Below, in pieces: positions 16,792 through 24,431 of a stretch of DNA of 64,000 nucleotides. The stretch spans positions 1,488,001 through 1,552,000 of the forward strand of contig NZ_CCYK01000007.1 in assembly GCF_000826105.1 (NCBI RefSeq). The letters run 5' to 3'. The translations under genes and the position numbers were made by a program. The DNA is from Pseudomonas massiliensis. GTDB taxonomy: Bacteria > Pseudomonadota > Gammaproteobacteria > Pseudomonadales > Pseudomonadaceae. A model generated the notes under the pieces. It saw only the letters and a list, made by a program, of their open reading frames with translations. It made no database searches and was not told the DNA's origin. Position 1 is the first letter of the stretch. Each line of letters opens with the position of its first letter.

Positions 16792-17850
16792 TTAGAGCGG
16801 CAGGGCCAGGGCCACCAGTCCCCACAGGGCGCCAAAGGCCATGACCATCAGGGCGACGGCCCAGAGCACGTGAGCATCGAACGACTGGCGAAGCATGAGC
16901 AGGGACGGCAGGCTCACGCTGGGCAAGGTCATCAGCAGGGCCACTGCTGGCGCTGTGCCCAGGCCCAGGGTCATCAGGGTCTGCACGATGGGAATCTCCG
17001 CGGCCGTGGGGATCACGAAAAGCGTGCCGATCACGGCCATGGGCACCAGCCAGCCCAGGCCTTCGCCGAAGCTGCCGTCGACGTGGGGAAACAGCCATAC
17101 CCGAGCCGCCCCAAGCACAAGCACCGCCAGCACATACACCGGGATGGTGCTCCAGAACAGCTGCCACAGGCTGGCGGCCCACCGTCCCAGCAAGCTGCCT
17201 TCAGGCTCGGCCGTAGCCGCCGCCACCGCATTGAGCGCCGGCTCTGGCACCTGATCAGGGCGGGACAGGCGCTGAGCGAACAGCGCCACCCCCAGCACCA
17301 GCATCACGCCGCCGACCAGCCGCAACGCGGCGAAGCCCCAGCCAAGCACGAAGCCCATGAACACCAGCGTCGCCGGGTTGAGCACCGGGTTGGCAATCCA
17401 GAAGGCCAGGGCCGCGCCCACGGAAACCTGCTGCTTGCGCAGGCCGGCGGCCACGGGGGCAGCGCAACAGCTGCACATCATTCCCGGCAGGGCGAACAGA
17501 CCGCCGCGCACGGTAGAGCCCAAGCCCGCCTTGCCGAACAGACGCAGTAGCCAGTCCCGCGGAATCAGCACCTGCAGCAGGGAGCCGAGAATCACCGCCA
17601 GCACAGCGGCCTTCCAGATTGCCAGGAAATAGACCTGGGCATAGGCCAGCGCTGCCTGCAGCGGTGCCACCTGGTGATCGTCGATGATCGAAGCCCCGAT
17701 ACTGTGATTCTGCGCGGCCACGAACGACTTCAGGTAATAGGGCGACCATTTGACGTAGTACAGGCCAAGCACGGCGACCAGTACGAACAACAGGGGTTTC
17801 CACCAGAACGACCAGCCACGTGGCTGGGGAGAGGAGGGCAGGCTATGCAT
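16792..17850 (-). CDS. Membrane permease, YraQ/ArsP (UPF0718) type
   Basis: A 352-residue integral membrane protein with about 8-10 helices. The family hallmark is the cysteine motif GMMCSCCAAPVAAGLR near 125 followed by FWIANPVLNPATL. A second, related helix set lies in the C-terminal half (VIGTLFVIPTAAEIPIVQTL). Family members include ArsP, which exports organoarsenicals; most others are uncharacterised metal or metalloid-linked permeases. No ars or thiol-regulator genes adjoin. Next to selD-selU a selenium link is conceivable, but the genes are convergent and nothing else supports it. Confidence 0.8.
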   Translation of the reverse strand: MHSLPSSPQPRGWSFWWKPLLFVLVAVLGLYYVKWSPYYLKSFVAAQNHSIGASIIDDHQVAPLQAALAYAQVYFLAIWKAAVLAVILGSLLQVLIPRDWLLRLFGKAGLGSTVRGGLFALPGMMCSCCAAPVAAGLRKQQVSVGAALAFWIANPVLNPATLVFMGFVLGWGFAALRLVGGVMLVLGVALFAQRLSRPDQVPEPALNAVAAATAEPEGSLLGRWAASLWQLFWSTIPVYVLAVLVLGAARVWLFPHVDGSFGEGLGWLVPMAVIGTLFVIPTAAEIPIVQTLMTLGLGTAPAVALLMTLPSVSLPSLLMLRQSFDAHVLWAVALMVMAFGALWGLVALALPL

Positions 17851-18021
17851 GGCAGCAGATGTCCGTGGGTAAAAAACGCTGCATGATAAGGTTTCGGTGG
17901 CGCAAAGGGCAGGGCCGCCGGGCTGGGGCAGTTCCAGGCGGGGCCGGCGATGGGAAAACTACCTGTGAAAGGGTGACGCAGGCCTAATGGCAACGGCATT
18001 GCCATGGGCCCGCGATGCCCA

Positions 18022-19248
18022 TCAGGCACAGCGCGAGCGAAGCGGGAGGTCGGTATCCGCTTGCGGTTCTACCGGCTCGTAGGGCAAGCCTACATAGTTC
18101 TCGGCGATGGTGCGCCGCCCGGCTTCCGAGCTGACAAAGTAATCCAGTTCGGTAGCCGTGATGCGCTGGCTGAACGCATCGGCATCGGGGAACTGGTGAA
18201 GCATGGAAGTCATCCACCAAGAGAATCGTTCGGCCTTCCATACTCGCCGCAGGCAGATCTGCGAATAGCGTTCGATCAGCTCCGTGCGGCCTTCGTGGTA
18301 CACCTTCTGGAGGATATCGAACAGCGTGCTCACGTCGCTGGCCGCCAGGTTGAGGCCCTTGGCCCCGGTCGGCGGGACGATATGGGCCGCATCGCCCACA
18401 AGGAACATGCGGCCATATTGCATGGGCTCGACTACGAAGCTGCGCAACGGGGCGATGCTCTTTTCAATGGACGGGCCGGTCACCAGTTTCTCAGCCAGGT
18501 CCTGTGGAAGCCGTGCCTTCAGCTCATTCCAGAAACGCTCGTCAGACCAGTTCTCGACCGTCTCCTGGGCATCCACCTGCACGTAATAGCGGGTACGGGT
18601 GGGTGAGCGCATGCTGCACAGGGCAAACCCCCTGGCGTGGGCGGCATACACCAACTCTTCATTCACCGGCGGCGTATCGGCCAGGATGCCCAGCCAGCCG
18701 AAGGGGTAGACCCGCTCGAAGATTTCCATGGCCTCGGCGGGGATGCTCTGTCGGGAAACGCCATGGAACCCATCGCAGCCAGCGATATAGTCGCACTCGA
18801 GCCGATGTACCTGGCCGTCCCGCTCATAGGTGAGCCAGGGGCGGTCGCTCTTGGGCTCGTGGATACGCACATCGGCGGCCTGGTACACGGTGGTAGCGCC
18901 AGCGGCTTGGCGCGCGGCCATCAGGTCACGGGTGACTTCGGTCTGGCCATAAATCATCACGGTCTTGCCGCCGGTAAGCCCCTTCAGGTCGATATGCACC
19001 CGGCGGCCATCCAGGGCCAGCTCGAAACCATCGTGCACCAGGCCTTCAGCATTCATCCGCTGATCCACGCCGGCCTTGCGCAGCAAGTCGACCATGCCCT
19101 GTTCCAGCACCCCCGCGCGAATGCGGCTAAGTACGTACTCCGGGGTCTGACGTTCAAGAATGACGTTGGAAATGCCGGCACGGTGAAGCAACTGACCGAG
19201 CAGAAGGCCGGAAGGCCCCGCGCCTATGATTGCGACTGAAGTATGCAT
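18022..19248 (-). CDS. pobA: 4-hydroxybenzoate 3-monooxygenase
   Basis: Flavoprotein hydroxylase converting 4-hydroxybenzoate, NADPH and O2 to protocatechuate, the entry to the beta-ketoadipate pathway. 408 residues. Seen are the FAD motif IIGAGPSGLLLGQLLHRAGI, the DG region CDYIAGCDGFHGVSRQSI and the second FAD motif LVGDAAHIVPPTGAKGLNLA. The short tail after YEPVE is longer than in the classical 394-residue enzyme. ATG 19248 is chosen because the family starts at this point. It is divergent from the pobR-like regulator, and an AAnAAnAA motif lies upstream of its start, suggesting Hfq/Crc control. Confidence 0.96.
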   Translation of the reverse strand: MHTSVAIIGAGPSGLLLGQLLHRAGISNVILERQTPEYVLSRIRAGVLEQGMVDLLRKAGVDQRMNAEGLVHDGFELALDGRRVHIDLKGLTGGKTVMIYGQTEVTRDLMAARQAAGATTVYQAADVRIHEPKSDRPWLTYERDGQVHRLECDYIAGCDGFHGVSRQSIPAEAMEIFERVYPFGWLGILADTPPVNEELVYAAHARGFALCSMRSPTRTRYYVQVDAQETVENWSDERFWNELKARLPQDLAEKLVTGPSIEKSIAPLRSFVVEPMQYGRMFLVGDAAHIVPPTGAKGLNLAASDVSTLFDILQKVYHEGRTELIERYSQICLRRVWKAERFSWWMTSMLHQFPDADAFSQRITATELDYFVSSEAGRRTIAENYVGLPYEPVEPQADTDLPLRSRCA

Positions 19249-19262
19249 GGAATGTCTCGCGA

Positions 19263-19270
19263 TTGTTATT
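19263..19270 (-). promoter_or_regulatory. CA motif (Hfq/Crc target) in the pobA leader
   Basis: On the minus strand the leader reads AATAACAA, a perfect AAnAAnAA motif, 14 bases before ATG 19248 and just upstream of its GAGA ribosome binding site. In Pseudomonas, Hfq with Crc binds such motifs near starts of catabolic genes and blocks translation. Confidence 0.55.
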
Positions 19271-19355
19271 GTGTTTGGGCTGTCTGTATTTTTCGTCCCG
19301 CCCACTGTTCATAACAGGGGAAATCGGCTAAATAACGGGTACTTTCAAGTAAAGA

Positions 19356-19370
19356 GTTCGATTATCGAAC
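19356..19370. promoter_or_regulatory. Perfect 15-bp palindrome, PcaR-like operator, in the pobA-pobR gap
   Basis: GTTCGATTATCGAAC is perfectly symmetric about 19363. Read on the minus strand it is GTTCGATAATCGAAC, one base from the PcaR operator GTTCGATAATCGCAC of P. putida as I recall it. It ends 11 bases before the pobR GTG and overlaps nothing coding. Confidence 0.5.
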
Positions 19371-19381
19371 CGAGGTGCGCC

Positions 19382-20272
19382 GTGAATCCGCCTGCTGTTG
19401 AACAGGTACCGACCTTCAAGCTTTACGGCGACGGACTTGACTGGCCAATCGCCGACTTGCTGCACTGCGAGACCATCAGTGCCCGCAGCCGGGTTTTCCA
19501 ATGGGAAATCGGGCCGCACCGCCATGCCGACCTTTATCAGTTGCTATACCTGCATCGTGGAGAGGCGCAGATCGACATCGAAGGCCATCGACAGTCGGTG
19601 CGTCAGGCTGCCTTGCAGTTCGTGCCACCACTGGCCGTTCACGGCTTTCGCTTCAGTGAAAACGTGGAGGGTTACGTAGTGACCCTGGCCGCGCCCTGGA
19701 TCGAACAGCTGCGCGCGCAGGCGGGCATGGGCCAGGAATTGTTCCAGGCGCCGGTGTGCCTGCTGGCGGGTGAAGAACGGGGTTACCTGTATCGCTTGTT
19801 CCAGGCGCTTCAGCGCGAATATGCAGGTCCGCAGCCGGGCCGTGAACTGATGCTGCATGCTCTGGCCAACGTAGCCCTGGTGTGGCTGGGCCGACGTATC
19901 CAGCAGCATCGGGCCGCGTTGCAGGTCCCGGAACGGGGGCGTGAAGTACTGGCGCGCTTTCAACAACAAGTGGAGGCCTGCTTCCGTCGCCAGCCCAGCG
20001 TAGAGCATCTGGCCCATGCCATCGGGGTATCGGTGCCCCAGCTCAACAGCCTGTGCCGGCGTCTGGCGCAACAGTCGCCGTTGCAGATCATTCATCAGCG
20101 CGTACTGCTGGAGGCCAAGCGCAACCTGACCTACACCAGCATGACCATCAATCAGATCGCCGACGCGCTGGGGTTTGCCGATCCTGCGTATTTCGCCCGG
20201 TTTTTCCGTCGACTGACGGGCCAGTCGCCGCGCGCCTTTCGGGAGTCGCTCGCCACCGGCCCGGCTGTCTAG
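19382..20272 (+). CDS. pobR: AraC-family regulator of pobA (PobR-like)
   Basis: 296 residues. The N-terminal cupin sensing domain carries HRHADLYQLLYLHRGEAQI, as in PobR/HpaA-type AraC regulators; the C-terminal domain has two helix-turn-helices (VEHLAHAIGVSVPQLNSLCRR and NQIADALGFADPAYFARFFRR). It should activate pobA in response to 4-hydroxybenzoate, given the divergent arrangement with 133 bases between them. The start is GTG 19382 with GAGGTG upstream; longer frames would extend into pobA. Confidence 0.9.
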   Translation: MNPPAVEQVPTFKLYGDGLDWPIADLLHCETISARSRVFQWEIGPHRHADLYQLLYLHRGEAQIDIEGHRQSVRQAALQFVPPLAVHGFRFSENVEGYVVTLAAPWIEQLRAQAGMGQELFQAPVCLLAGEERGYLYRLFQALQREYAGPQPGRELMLHALANVALVWLGRRIQQHRAALQVPERGREVLARFQQQVEACFRRQPSVEHLAHAIGVSVPQLNSLCRRLAQQSPLQIIHQRVLLEAKRNLTYTSMTINQIADALGFADPAYFARFFRRLTGQSPRAFRESLATGPAV

Positions 20273-20305
20273 GCCGCCGGCCCTTCCGGATTGCGCGGGG
20301 TGGGC

Positions 20306-21190
20306 TCAGACCCGCTCGAGTATCCAGTCCACGAAGCGGCGGACCTTGGGCACTTCGCTGGCGTGTTCGGAGAAAGCGATGAAGTGTGAGCCATTACTGG
20401 GCATGGCCGCGGGCACTGGCGTCACCAGTTTTCCGCAGGCCAGTTCGTCTTCTATCAGGTAGCGCGGCAGCAGTGCCACGCCGCATCCGGCCACTGCTGC
20501 GTGAATGCACATGTAGAAGGTATCGAAGCGCGGGCCATGGTAGCTGTTCGAAGAATGCAGCTGCTGGGCCAGAAACCATTCGTGCCAGGCTTCGGGGCGA
20601 GACGTGCATTGCAGCAGCACTACCCCGGTAAGATCCATCGCCTTGGACAGGCGTGTCTCTGCCGCCAGCTCCGGGGCGCAGACCGGAATCACCTCTTCAT
20701 CGAACAATCGCAGGCAGGTAGCGCCGGGCCAGGTGCCCTGGCCAAAGAAAAAGGCTACGTCGGCCCGAGACTGGGACAGGTCGAAGGGTTCCAGCGCGTT
20801 GCTGATCTCTAGATGAATCTGCGGATAGCGCTTGCCAAAGCCCTTGAGGGCAGGAATGAGCCAGCGCGCGCCGAAGGTGGGCTGGGTAGCCACGCGCAGC
20901 ACTTCGGTTTCGGCTCCGTAGGAAAGGATATAGCGGCTGGACATATCGATCTGGGTCAGAATCTTATCCACCTCGGCGAGGTAGAGGGATCCTGCGGGCG
21001 TCAGTTGCAGACGCCGCCGCACACGCTGGAACAGGTGATGACGGAGCATGTCCTCGAGTTGCGCCACCTGCTTGCTGACCGCGCTCTGGGTCAGGTGCAA
21101 CTCCTGGGCGGCACGGGTAAAGCTCAGATGGCGCGCGGCGGCTTCGAAGCATTGCAGCGCGGCGATCGAGGGCATCAGGCGGCGGGACAT
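20306..21190 (-). CDS. LysR-family regulator (GcvA-like)
   Basis: 294 residues. N-terminal winged helix-turn-helix (ALQCFEAAARHLSFTRAAQELHLTQSAVSKQVAQL) of the GcvA/AmpR type and a C-terminal effector domain (LRVATQPTFGARWLIPALKGF, AVAGCGVALLPRYLIEDELA). The regulon cannot be inferred firmly; the divergent neighbour is the DUF2242 lipoprotein gene, 181 bases away. It converges on pobR. Confidence 0.88.
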   Translation of the reverse strand: MSRRLMPSIAALQCFEAAARHLSFTRAAQELHLTQSAVSKQVAQLEDMLRHHLFQRVRRRLQLTPAGSLYLAEVDKILTQIDMSSRYILSYGAETEVLRVATQPTFGARWLIPALKGFGKRYPQIHLEISNALEPFDLSQSRADVAFFFGQGTWPGATCLRLFDEEVIPVCAPELAAETRLSKAMDLTGVVLLQCTSRPEAWHEWFLAQQLHSSNSYHGPRFDTFYMCIHAAVAGCGVALLPRYLIEDELACGKLVTPVPAAMPSNGSHFIAFSEHASEVPKVRRFVDWILERV

Positions 21191-21260
21191 GTCCGTTTCC
21201 TTGGGCGTAACGAAGCCGGCGCAATATACGGCAAGCCTACGCCAGCTGCCATTCGGCCAG

Positions 21261-21289
21261 TTGGTACTTGCGGCGGGGCATAGTAAAAT
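21261..21289 (+). promoter_or_regulatory. Sigma-70 promoter for the DUF2242 gene
   Basis: TTGGTA (21261-21266), 17-base spacer, TAAAAT (21284-21289). It would start transcription about 75 bases before ATG 21372. Confidence 0.5.
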
Positions 21290-21371
21290 CCGTGGTCCTA
21301 ATCACCGATTTCATGGCGCGCGGCCCGCTGTTGTAATGCACAATGCCGATCCCGCCGTTCGTTACCAGGAT

Positions 21372-22178
21372 ATGTCGATGTTCAATTCCATTGCCGCCGC
21401 TCTCCCTCGCAAAGGGTGGGTGCTGGCCTTGATCGTGACGGCCGGGGCGGGTTGTTCCTCGCAGAAACCGGCCATCTACGAGCACGAGCATTTCGATGAT
21501 TCCGGCACCTTTTCCCGTAGCTACCCGGTCAGCGATACCGCGTCCTGTGAGGCCGCCCGTCGCGCCTTGCTCAGCCAGGGCTACATCATCACCAGCAACG
21601 ACCCCAAGCTGGTCAGCGGACACAAGAGCTTCCAGCAGAACGGTGACACCCATCTGGAAATCTCCTTCAACGTGGTCTGCGCGCCGGACAGCAATGGCGA
21701 CCGGTCCTCGACCATGTTCGCCAACGCCCTGCAGGACCGTTACGCCCTGAAGAAAGTCAACAATTCGGCCAGCCTTGGGGTTGGGGTACTGGGCTCGGTA
21801 TCCATGCCGATCGGGTCCACCGACGATTCCATGGTCAAGGTGGCCAGTGAAACCGTATCGGCCAGTAAATTCTACGAACGCTACTTTGCCCTGGTAGAAA
21901 GCTTCCTGCCCAGGGAGGCGCGGGAGGCAGCGCATATTCCCGACAGGCCCAAGGGGGATCTCGGCGTGCCGGAAGCGTCGCCGTCCCCGGGCGCCATCCG
22001 CACGGCAGACCCCCTGCCTTCGGAGCCGGCTGTGGCAGCGCCACCTGCTGCCCAGGCCCCGGCGCCTGCCCCGACAGCCGAACCCTCCGAGGCTTTGCCC
22101 GAGACGTCCGAGCCGCTGGCTCCGCCCGCCGAGCAGCCACCTATCACTCCAGGTGAGGGCGCCCAGGAGGCGCCCTAG
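21372..22178 (+). CDS. DUF2242 family putative lipoprotein
   Basis: 268 residues. A basic N-terminus and hydrophobic stretch (WVLALIVTAGAGCSSQKP) lead to a cysteine like a lipobox, although the -3 residue is Gly rather than Leu. The core (AIYEHEHFDDSGTFSRSYP, AARRALLSQGYIITSNDPKL, FNVVCAPD) is DUF2242. The last 70 residues are Pro/Ala/Glu-rich, a likely extended linker in the envelope. Function unknown. ATG 21372 follows AGGA. Its TAG shares bases with the opposing AraC gene stop in CTAG at 22175-22178. Confidence 0.8.
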   Translation: MSMFNSIAAALPRKGWVLALIVTAGAGCSSQKPAIYEHEHFDDSGTFSRSYPVSDTASCEAARRALLSQGYIITSNDPKLVSGHKSFQQNGDTHLEISFNVVCAPDSNGDRSSTMFANALQDRYALKKVNNSASLGVGVLGSVSMPIGSTDDSMVKVASETVSASKFYERYFALVESFLPREAREAAHIPDRPKGDLGVPEASPSPGAIRTADPLPSEPAVAAPPAAQAPAPAPTAEPSEALPETSEPLAPPAEQPPITPGEGAQEAP

Positions 22179-23230
22179 CAGTTCGGATCTTCTCCAGGCT
22201 GCCGCCAGTTCTTGCGATAGACACCGGGCGGCTGACCGGCCCAGCGCTTGAAGGCGCGCTGGAACGCCTCGGCGGACGTGAAGCCGAGCAGGTAGGTGAT
22301 CTCCCCCAGGCTCAGTTCGGTGTCGCGGATATAGGCCATGGCCAGGTCGCGGCGGGTCTGGTTGAGAATTGCGCGAAAGCCGCTGCCTTCCTCGGCAAGC
22401 TTGCGTCTCAGCGTCCAGGGCGGCATTTTCAGGCGGGCGGCGACCTGTCCCAAGTCTGGCTCGCGACGGCCCTCCAGCATGGGGCCGAGCAGCCCGGCGA
22501 TACGCTCGGTCAGGCTGCGCGAGCGGGTTTGTCGAACCAGGGCCTCCTCACACAAGGCCAACAGTTGCTGCCAGGTGCTTGGGCAATGGTCAGGATTGCG
22601 TAGCGCGAGGGTGCGCAGGCTCAGTCGCAGCCGGTTGGCCTGGCTGCCGAATTGCACCGGGGCCTCGCTCAGGCCTTCATAGGCCTGGGCATAGCCTGGG
22701 GCAGGGAATTCGATCTGTAGCTGCTCCGCGCGTAGTGGCTCGCCCGTCAGCAGGCTGAGCTGGCCGAGCCAGCCACTGAGCACGGAGTCCACCACAAAGC
22801 GGTTGAAGTCGTTATAGGGGCTGATGGAGTAAAAGTTCAGCCAGGCGCCCCCGGCATCTTCCTGGAAGCTGGACTGTCCTCGATAGTTGACGCCATAGAG
22901 GGGCTCGAAGCGGATCAGTGTCCGCGCTGCTTCGCGCACGTTCGGCGCCTGGGCCGCGGTCACCCCGGCCAGACCCGCGTGGGCAAAGCGAGCACAGCGG
23001 CCCATGGTCAACCCGAAGGCCGGAATGCCGCTCAGTTGGATGGCAGCGTGGCCCAGACGCATGTAGCGGGCGATGGACAAGGTAGCGCCCGCTTGTCCCA
23101 GGCGGGTCGTGTCGAAGCCGAACTGTTCCAGCAACGGCGTGGGGCTTCGATTGTGTTCGACCAGGGCCGCGGCCAGGGCCTGGAGAAACCCTACGGACAC
23201 CGCGCCCAGCCGCACCGTGCGGGCATTCAT
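22175..23230 (-). CDS. AraC-family regulator with arabinose-binding-type N-domain
   Basis: 351 residues. The long N-terminal domain (VSVGFLQALAAALVEHNRSP, ISPYNDFNRFVVDSVLSGWL) matches the Arabinose_bd domain found in OruR/ArgR-like pseudomonad regulators. The C-terminal AraC domain has LGQVAARLKMPPWTLRRKLAEEG and LGEITYLLGFTSAEAFQRAFKRW. ATG 23230 is selected because it overlaps the stop of the upstream nitrilase-like gene as ATGA. The pair is probably co-translated and lies 167 bases from the divergent fadH gene, which may be a target. Confidence 0.87.
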   Translation of the reverse strand: MNARTVRLGAVSVGFLQALAAALVEHNRSPTPLLEQFGFDTTRLGQAGATLSIARYMRLGHAAIQLSGIPAFGLTMGRCARFAHAGLAGVTAAQAPNVREAARTLIRFEPLYGVNYRGQSSFQEDAGGAWLNFYSISPYNDFNRFVVDSVLSGWLGQLSLLTGEPLRAEQLQIEFPAPGYAQAYEGLSEAPVQFGSQANRLRLSLRTLALRNPDHCPSTWQQLLALCEEALVRQTRSRSLTERIAGLLGPMLEGRREPDLGQVAARLKMPPWTLRRKLAEEGSGFRAILNQTRRDLAMAYIRDTELSLGEITYLLGFTSAEAFQRAFKRWAGQPPGVYRKNWRQPGEDPNC

Positions 23231-24264
23231 AGCCATAGGCTGAACATCCCGGCGCCGCCACCCGCCGGCGCGGGCCGGCCCTGCGCGCCGGCTTGCCAAC
23301 TGTAACCCGCGCCAGCGCCCACATGGCTCCAGAAACGACCCCGCAGATATACCAGCACGCCGGCCGGGATGTGGGCAGACAGGTCCGGCAGCGGCGCGGG
23401 CGGCGATTCGTTCAGGGCCTGGGCGCTGAAGGCAGGGACCAGCAGCGCGCGAGCGCCTTGCTCACGAATCCGGGCCTGTACCTCGGGCGCCCAGGCATCG
23501 TCGCCCAAGGCCACGGCCAGCGGGCCTGCGGCGGTGGGAATGAAGGCAACGGCCGGGGAGGGGCCCGGGCTGAGAAAGCGCCGATAGTGTACCTGGTGTT
23601 GGCGCAGCGGTTGACCCAGGACCCGCCCGTCCGGCCCGAAGATCACGCCGACGTTGTACAGCGGGCCGGCCGCGAGCGCGAGTTGCCCGTCCTCGGCTCT
23701 GGGGTTGGGCAGCACGATGGACCCGGCCACCAGGGTTACCTTGAATTGCCGCGCCAGGCCGCCGAACACCCACTGGAACTCGTCGCGCATTCGCGAGGCC
23801 TTCATGCGTAACTGCGCCTCGCTCAGGCGATGCCTGCCCTCTCCCTGCCACCACGCCCGGACGAACGCCAAAGGGTTGCTGAAGGTCAGCCAGCCGCTGA
23901 CGGCGTCCAGGCGATCAGCCTGGTAGACCTCGTCCTTTTCGCCGCTGAGCCACAGCCAGGTGCCGATGTGCTCGGGTAGCACAATCACGGTATGGGGGCC
24001 GAGCAGGCCCTGGGCTTGCGCCTGGCGCAGGTAGGCCTCGAACTTCAGGCGCAGGCGCCGGGCATCCTGATAGTCCGCCGGGGCCATGTGTGGCTGTATT
24101 CCGAGGATGTTGCCAGCATCGCCGTGCGCGCCCTGCTCCTGCACCAGGTCGATACGCAAGTCGGAAAGGTAGTGCGCCACCGGCCGTTGACCAATCCAGC
24201 CGACATAGGCCACTACCGCTGATACAACCAGCGCTGTGCAGAGCAGAAGGGAGAGCTTGCGCAT
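23227..24264 (-). CDS. Membrane-anchored nitrilase-fold protein, apparently lacking the catalytic Cys
   Basis: 345 residues with an N-terminal membrane anchor (KLSLLLCTALVVSAVVAYVGW) and a carbon-nitrogen hydrolase fold: VIVLPEHIG holds the usual first Glu near 98. In active enzymes a Lys follows in a K-x-x-L-P-like loop and a Cys lies in an ICYD/E motif. Here those places read HYRRFLSPG, with Arg, and VALGDDAWAPE, with Gly near 254. By eye both nucleophile and lysine are lost. Known family: amidases, nitrilases, Lnt. This copy may be a non-catalytic or altered member. It is coupled to the AraC regulator that follows. Confidence 0.72.
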   Translation of the reverse strand: MRKLSLLLCTALVVSAVVAYVGWIGQRPVAHYLSDLRIDLVQEQGAHGDAGNILGIQPHMAPADYQDARRLRLKFEAYLRQAQAQGLLGPHTVIVLPEHIGTWLWLSGEKDEVYQADRLDAVSGWLTFSNPLAFVRAWWQGEGRHRLSEAQLRMKASRMRDEFQWVFGGLARQFKVTLVAGSIVLPNPRAEDGQLALAAGPLYNVGVIFGPDGRVLGQPLRQHQVHYRRFLSPGPSPAVAFIPTAAGPLAVALGDDAWAPEVQARIREQGARALLVPAFSAQALNESPPAPLPDLSAHIPAGVLVYLRGRFWSHVGAGAGYSWQAGAQGRPAPAGGGAGMFSLWL

Positions 24265-24431
24265 GAGCAACCAGAGAAGCGAACAATGGAGCATAGGTTA
24301 GCAGCCTGTGCGTTTGGATCAATGACTTGTCATTTGTGATCATTGAGCGTACCCCCGTCCGGTCATTACTGTCGCAGCCATGACGTAGGCGCCATCCCGA
24401 GCAGCCGCGGACCTGATGCTGGAGCTACCCC

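Noticed and set aside
17987..18005. ATGGCAA/TTGCCAT hairpin after pobA
   Set aside because: Short stem without a T-tract; not a convincing terminator.
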